From positions 124,001 to 188,000 of the forward strand of contig NZ_KQ949093.1 of NCBI RefSeq assembly GCF_001514305.1: DNA of 64,000 nucleotides, given 5' to 3'. Numbering within the stretch: position 1 is the first letter of the stretch; every line of letters begins with the position of its first letter. The notes under the pieces were generated by a model. The model worked only from the letters and a program-made list of their open reading frames with translations. It had not been told where the DNA came from and ran no database searches. The position numbers and the translations under genes are program-made. The stretch is from Streptomyces dysideae (lineage in GTDB: Bacteria; Actinomycetota; Actinomycetes; Streptomycetales; Streptomycetaceae). Shown here in pieces: positions 62,364 through 64,000 of this stretch.

Positions 62364-64000
62364 GGCAGGGTCCTTCGGTGGCGGTCGAGGTCGAGGGCGA
62401 GAGGGACGGGGCCGGTGGGGGCAGCGCCGCAGCCGGCGCCCTGGACCGCCCGGCCGGGCTTGGAGCAGATGGTGTCCAGCAGCTTCGTGAGGGCCGCATG
62501 TTCGGCCCGCCGTTGCAGGAGCCAGACGTTGTCCTCGGGCATGGGACGGCCGTGCCGTTCCTGGAACGCGGTGGTGCTGCGGTTGATCAGGGCTTCGGTC
62601 TCGGCCAACTGCCGCTCCAGCGCGGGCTGGTGGGAGGCGTCGGTGACGAAGACCGAGCAGGTCAAGCAGGCGTTTCCCTTGTCGCAGGTCTGCAGCAGCG
62701 GCAGCAGGCACCAGCCATGGGGCAGGAACCGGTCGGCCCGGTTGAACAGATGGAGGCTGTCGTGGTCGTCGCGCGAGAAGACGACCTGGGTGCCGTCCGC
62801 GCGGAGTTTCGCGGTGGCCAGGAACGCCTGCTCGGCGTGTTCCTGGCGGGCGGCGACGTAATACATCGTCATCGACGGGGTGGCGTGTCCGGCATAGCGC
62901 ATCAACACGTGGACGGGCAGGCCGAGTTCGGCGAGCCGGGTCAGCTTTGTGTGGCGGAAGCGGTGGGTGTGGCTGAGCCCGATGGGCTTGCCCTTGCTGT
63001 CGATGATCTTCACGGTCTTGCTGAACTCGCGGAGCATCCAGCTGTAGGTGCCTGAGGGGTAGGGCTTGTCGCCCTGGCGGTTGCCGGTCCGCTGCAGGAA
63101 CAGGTGACGCGGGGGGATGTCGGGGAAGTGCTCGCGGACCCAACTCCGTTGCTCCTCGATGACCGCGACGACCTCGGCGTCGACGAGGATGTTGTCCGGC
63201 GCGATATCGATCTTGCTTTGTGCGTAGTGGAAGCGGGCGATCTGTTCGCCCTCGGCGGCGTCGACGGCCCGGTCTGGGACTGGGGAGAGGCAGTCGAAGC
63301 GGCTGGTGCGGATCTCGCTGGCCCGTCGTCCGGTGAGGATCTGCAGCAGGATCATGCGCATGGCCTGCGGGTCGTCGAAGCCGCGGGCGGTGACCTGCTG
63401 TCCGTCGCCGCGGGTGAGGGCCATCTGCTCGTGGCGGGCGAGCCCGAGCAGGGGCAGAGCGGCGGGGATCTGCGCGAGTGCGTGGTCGTCGACGTAGTGC
63501 TCGTCGTTGAGTTCGCGCTGGTGCGGGAGACCTGCCGGAACCAGCCGGCCGCGTGCGCGTCGGTGACCCGCGACCACGGGTTCGCCCCGAGGACCTGACG
63601 GGCCTCGATGGGGTTGGCGGCGACGAACGCGAAGAGCTCGGCGACGGCCCGCAGATCGTCGTTGACCAGGCGGGGATGGACGGGCTGCCCAGCGAACCGC
63701 TGCTCGGACCGTCGCCGGAGCCGGTTGGCGGGGTCGGCGTCCCAGCGGCGGAAGGCGGCGGCCAACTGGACCGCGTGCGCCGGGTCGCCCAGGACGTCGA
63801 GTGGGTCGGTGAAGGTCTCCAGCCACCGGTCGAAGCGGGCGAAGCACCGCATCCGCTCCTGGCTCACCGTCGACCAGCGCAGGGTCCCGGCCTCCAACTG
63901 GGTGCCCAGGCACCACTTCACGGCCTCCCGCAGCCACGGCTGAGTGATCCTTGAGGGGGAACAGCCATAGTGGGCCTGGGGCTCGTGCTCGGCCAGCGGA
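62360..64000 (-). pseudogene. Tn554-type tyrosine recombinase (TnpB-like), frameshifted, runs off the window
   Basis: The C-terminal catalytic part is in one frame (about 63530-62360): Arg in 'LTGRRASEIRTSRFD', His-x-x-Arg in 'LSHTHRFRHTKLTRL', and His/Tyr in 'RYAGHATPSMTMYYV', then a Cys-rich tail ('CDKGNACLTCSVF'). The N-terminal part ('CFARFDRWLETFTDPLDVLG') is in another frame from about 63520 to the window edge. One frameshift near 63515-63540 separates them: either a real lesion or a sequencing error. The start lies beyond 64000. Confidence 0.82.

Overview
The window is GC-rich actinobacterial DNA, almost certainly from a Streptomyces or a close relative. The evidence is third-codon G/C throughout, many GTG starts, GGAGG-type ribosome sites, tight ATGA/GTGA/TGATG gene overlaps, and Streptomyces-like IS families. 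It reads as an accessory catabolic region rather than core genome: catabolic operons separated by gene relics and insertion sequences, with a Tn554-like recombinase cassette at the right edge. I see no rRNA, intact tRNA, CRISPR array or replication origin.

Left part (1-13.3 kb). A GntR regulator overlaps a CynX-type exporter, followed by a relic and an amidase. A LysR regulator is divergent from an overlapping three-gene monooxygenase operon: P450, Rieske ferredoxin, FAD ferredoxin reductase. A frameshifted carboxylesterase relic follows. Next is an AraC regulator upstream of an overlapping GMC oxidoreductase/aldehyde dehydrogenase pair, ending in a hairpin terminator.

Aromatic part (13.4-31 kb). 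A six-gene operon (transcribed leftward: flavin reductase, 4-hydroxyphenylacetate 3-hydroxylase, a FAH-RraA fusion, a DapA-like lyase, semialdehyde dehydrogenase, extradiol dioxygenase) encodes homoprotocatechuate catabolism. It ends in a long hairpin and starts behind an 18-bp palindrome beside a MarR relic. After an IS5-like relic and an alpha/beta hydrolase comes a leftward redox trio (NTF2-like protein, CrtI-like FAD enzyme, 2Fe-2S flavin reductase). The NTF2-like gene, an 18-bp palindrome and a divergent padR form a module present three times (about 25.5-26.1, 27.7-28.7 and 31.1-31.55 kb), each copy decayed differently. An SDR and an acyl-CoA ligase lie between the copies.

Mobile patch (31.5-36.7 kb). 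An intact IS256-family element with 8-bp target duplications is nested in an IS3-family orfB relic, which itself truncates the third padR copy. A broken acyl-CoA synthetase, a GAF-LuxR regulator and a tRNA-like 3' fragment follow.

Glycan part (36.6-60.1 kb). Two operons appear to form one regulon under a LacI repressor: (i) MFS transporter, GH43, GH42, DUF5605 enzyme; (ii) solute-binding lipoprotein, permease, permease-ATPase fusion, ATPase, GH78 rhamnosidase, exported esterase with PKD domain, GH43-like enzyme, GH3 enzyme. Both operons begin with the same promoter-operator arrangement. Most glycosidases lack signal peptides, so the inferred logic is external de-esterification, oligosaccharide uptake and cytoplasmic hydrolysis. 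An IS701-family element sits exactly at the stop codon of the first operon.

Right end (60.1-64 kb). An IS21 relic, a NUDIX hydrolase, and a DUF6262/TnpC-like gene overlapping a frameshifted tyrosine recombinase that runs off the window.
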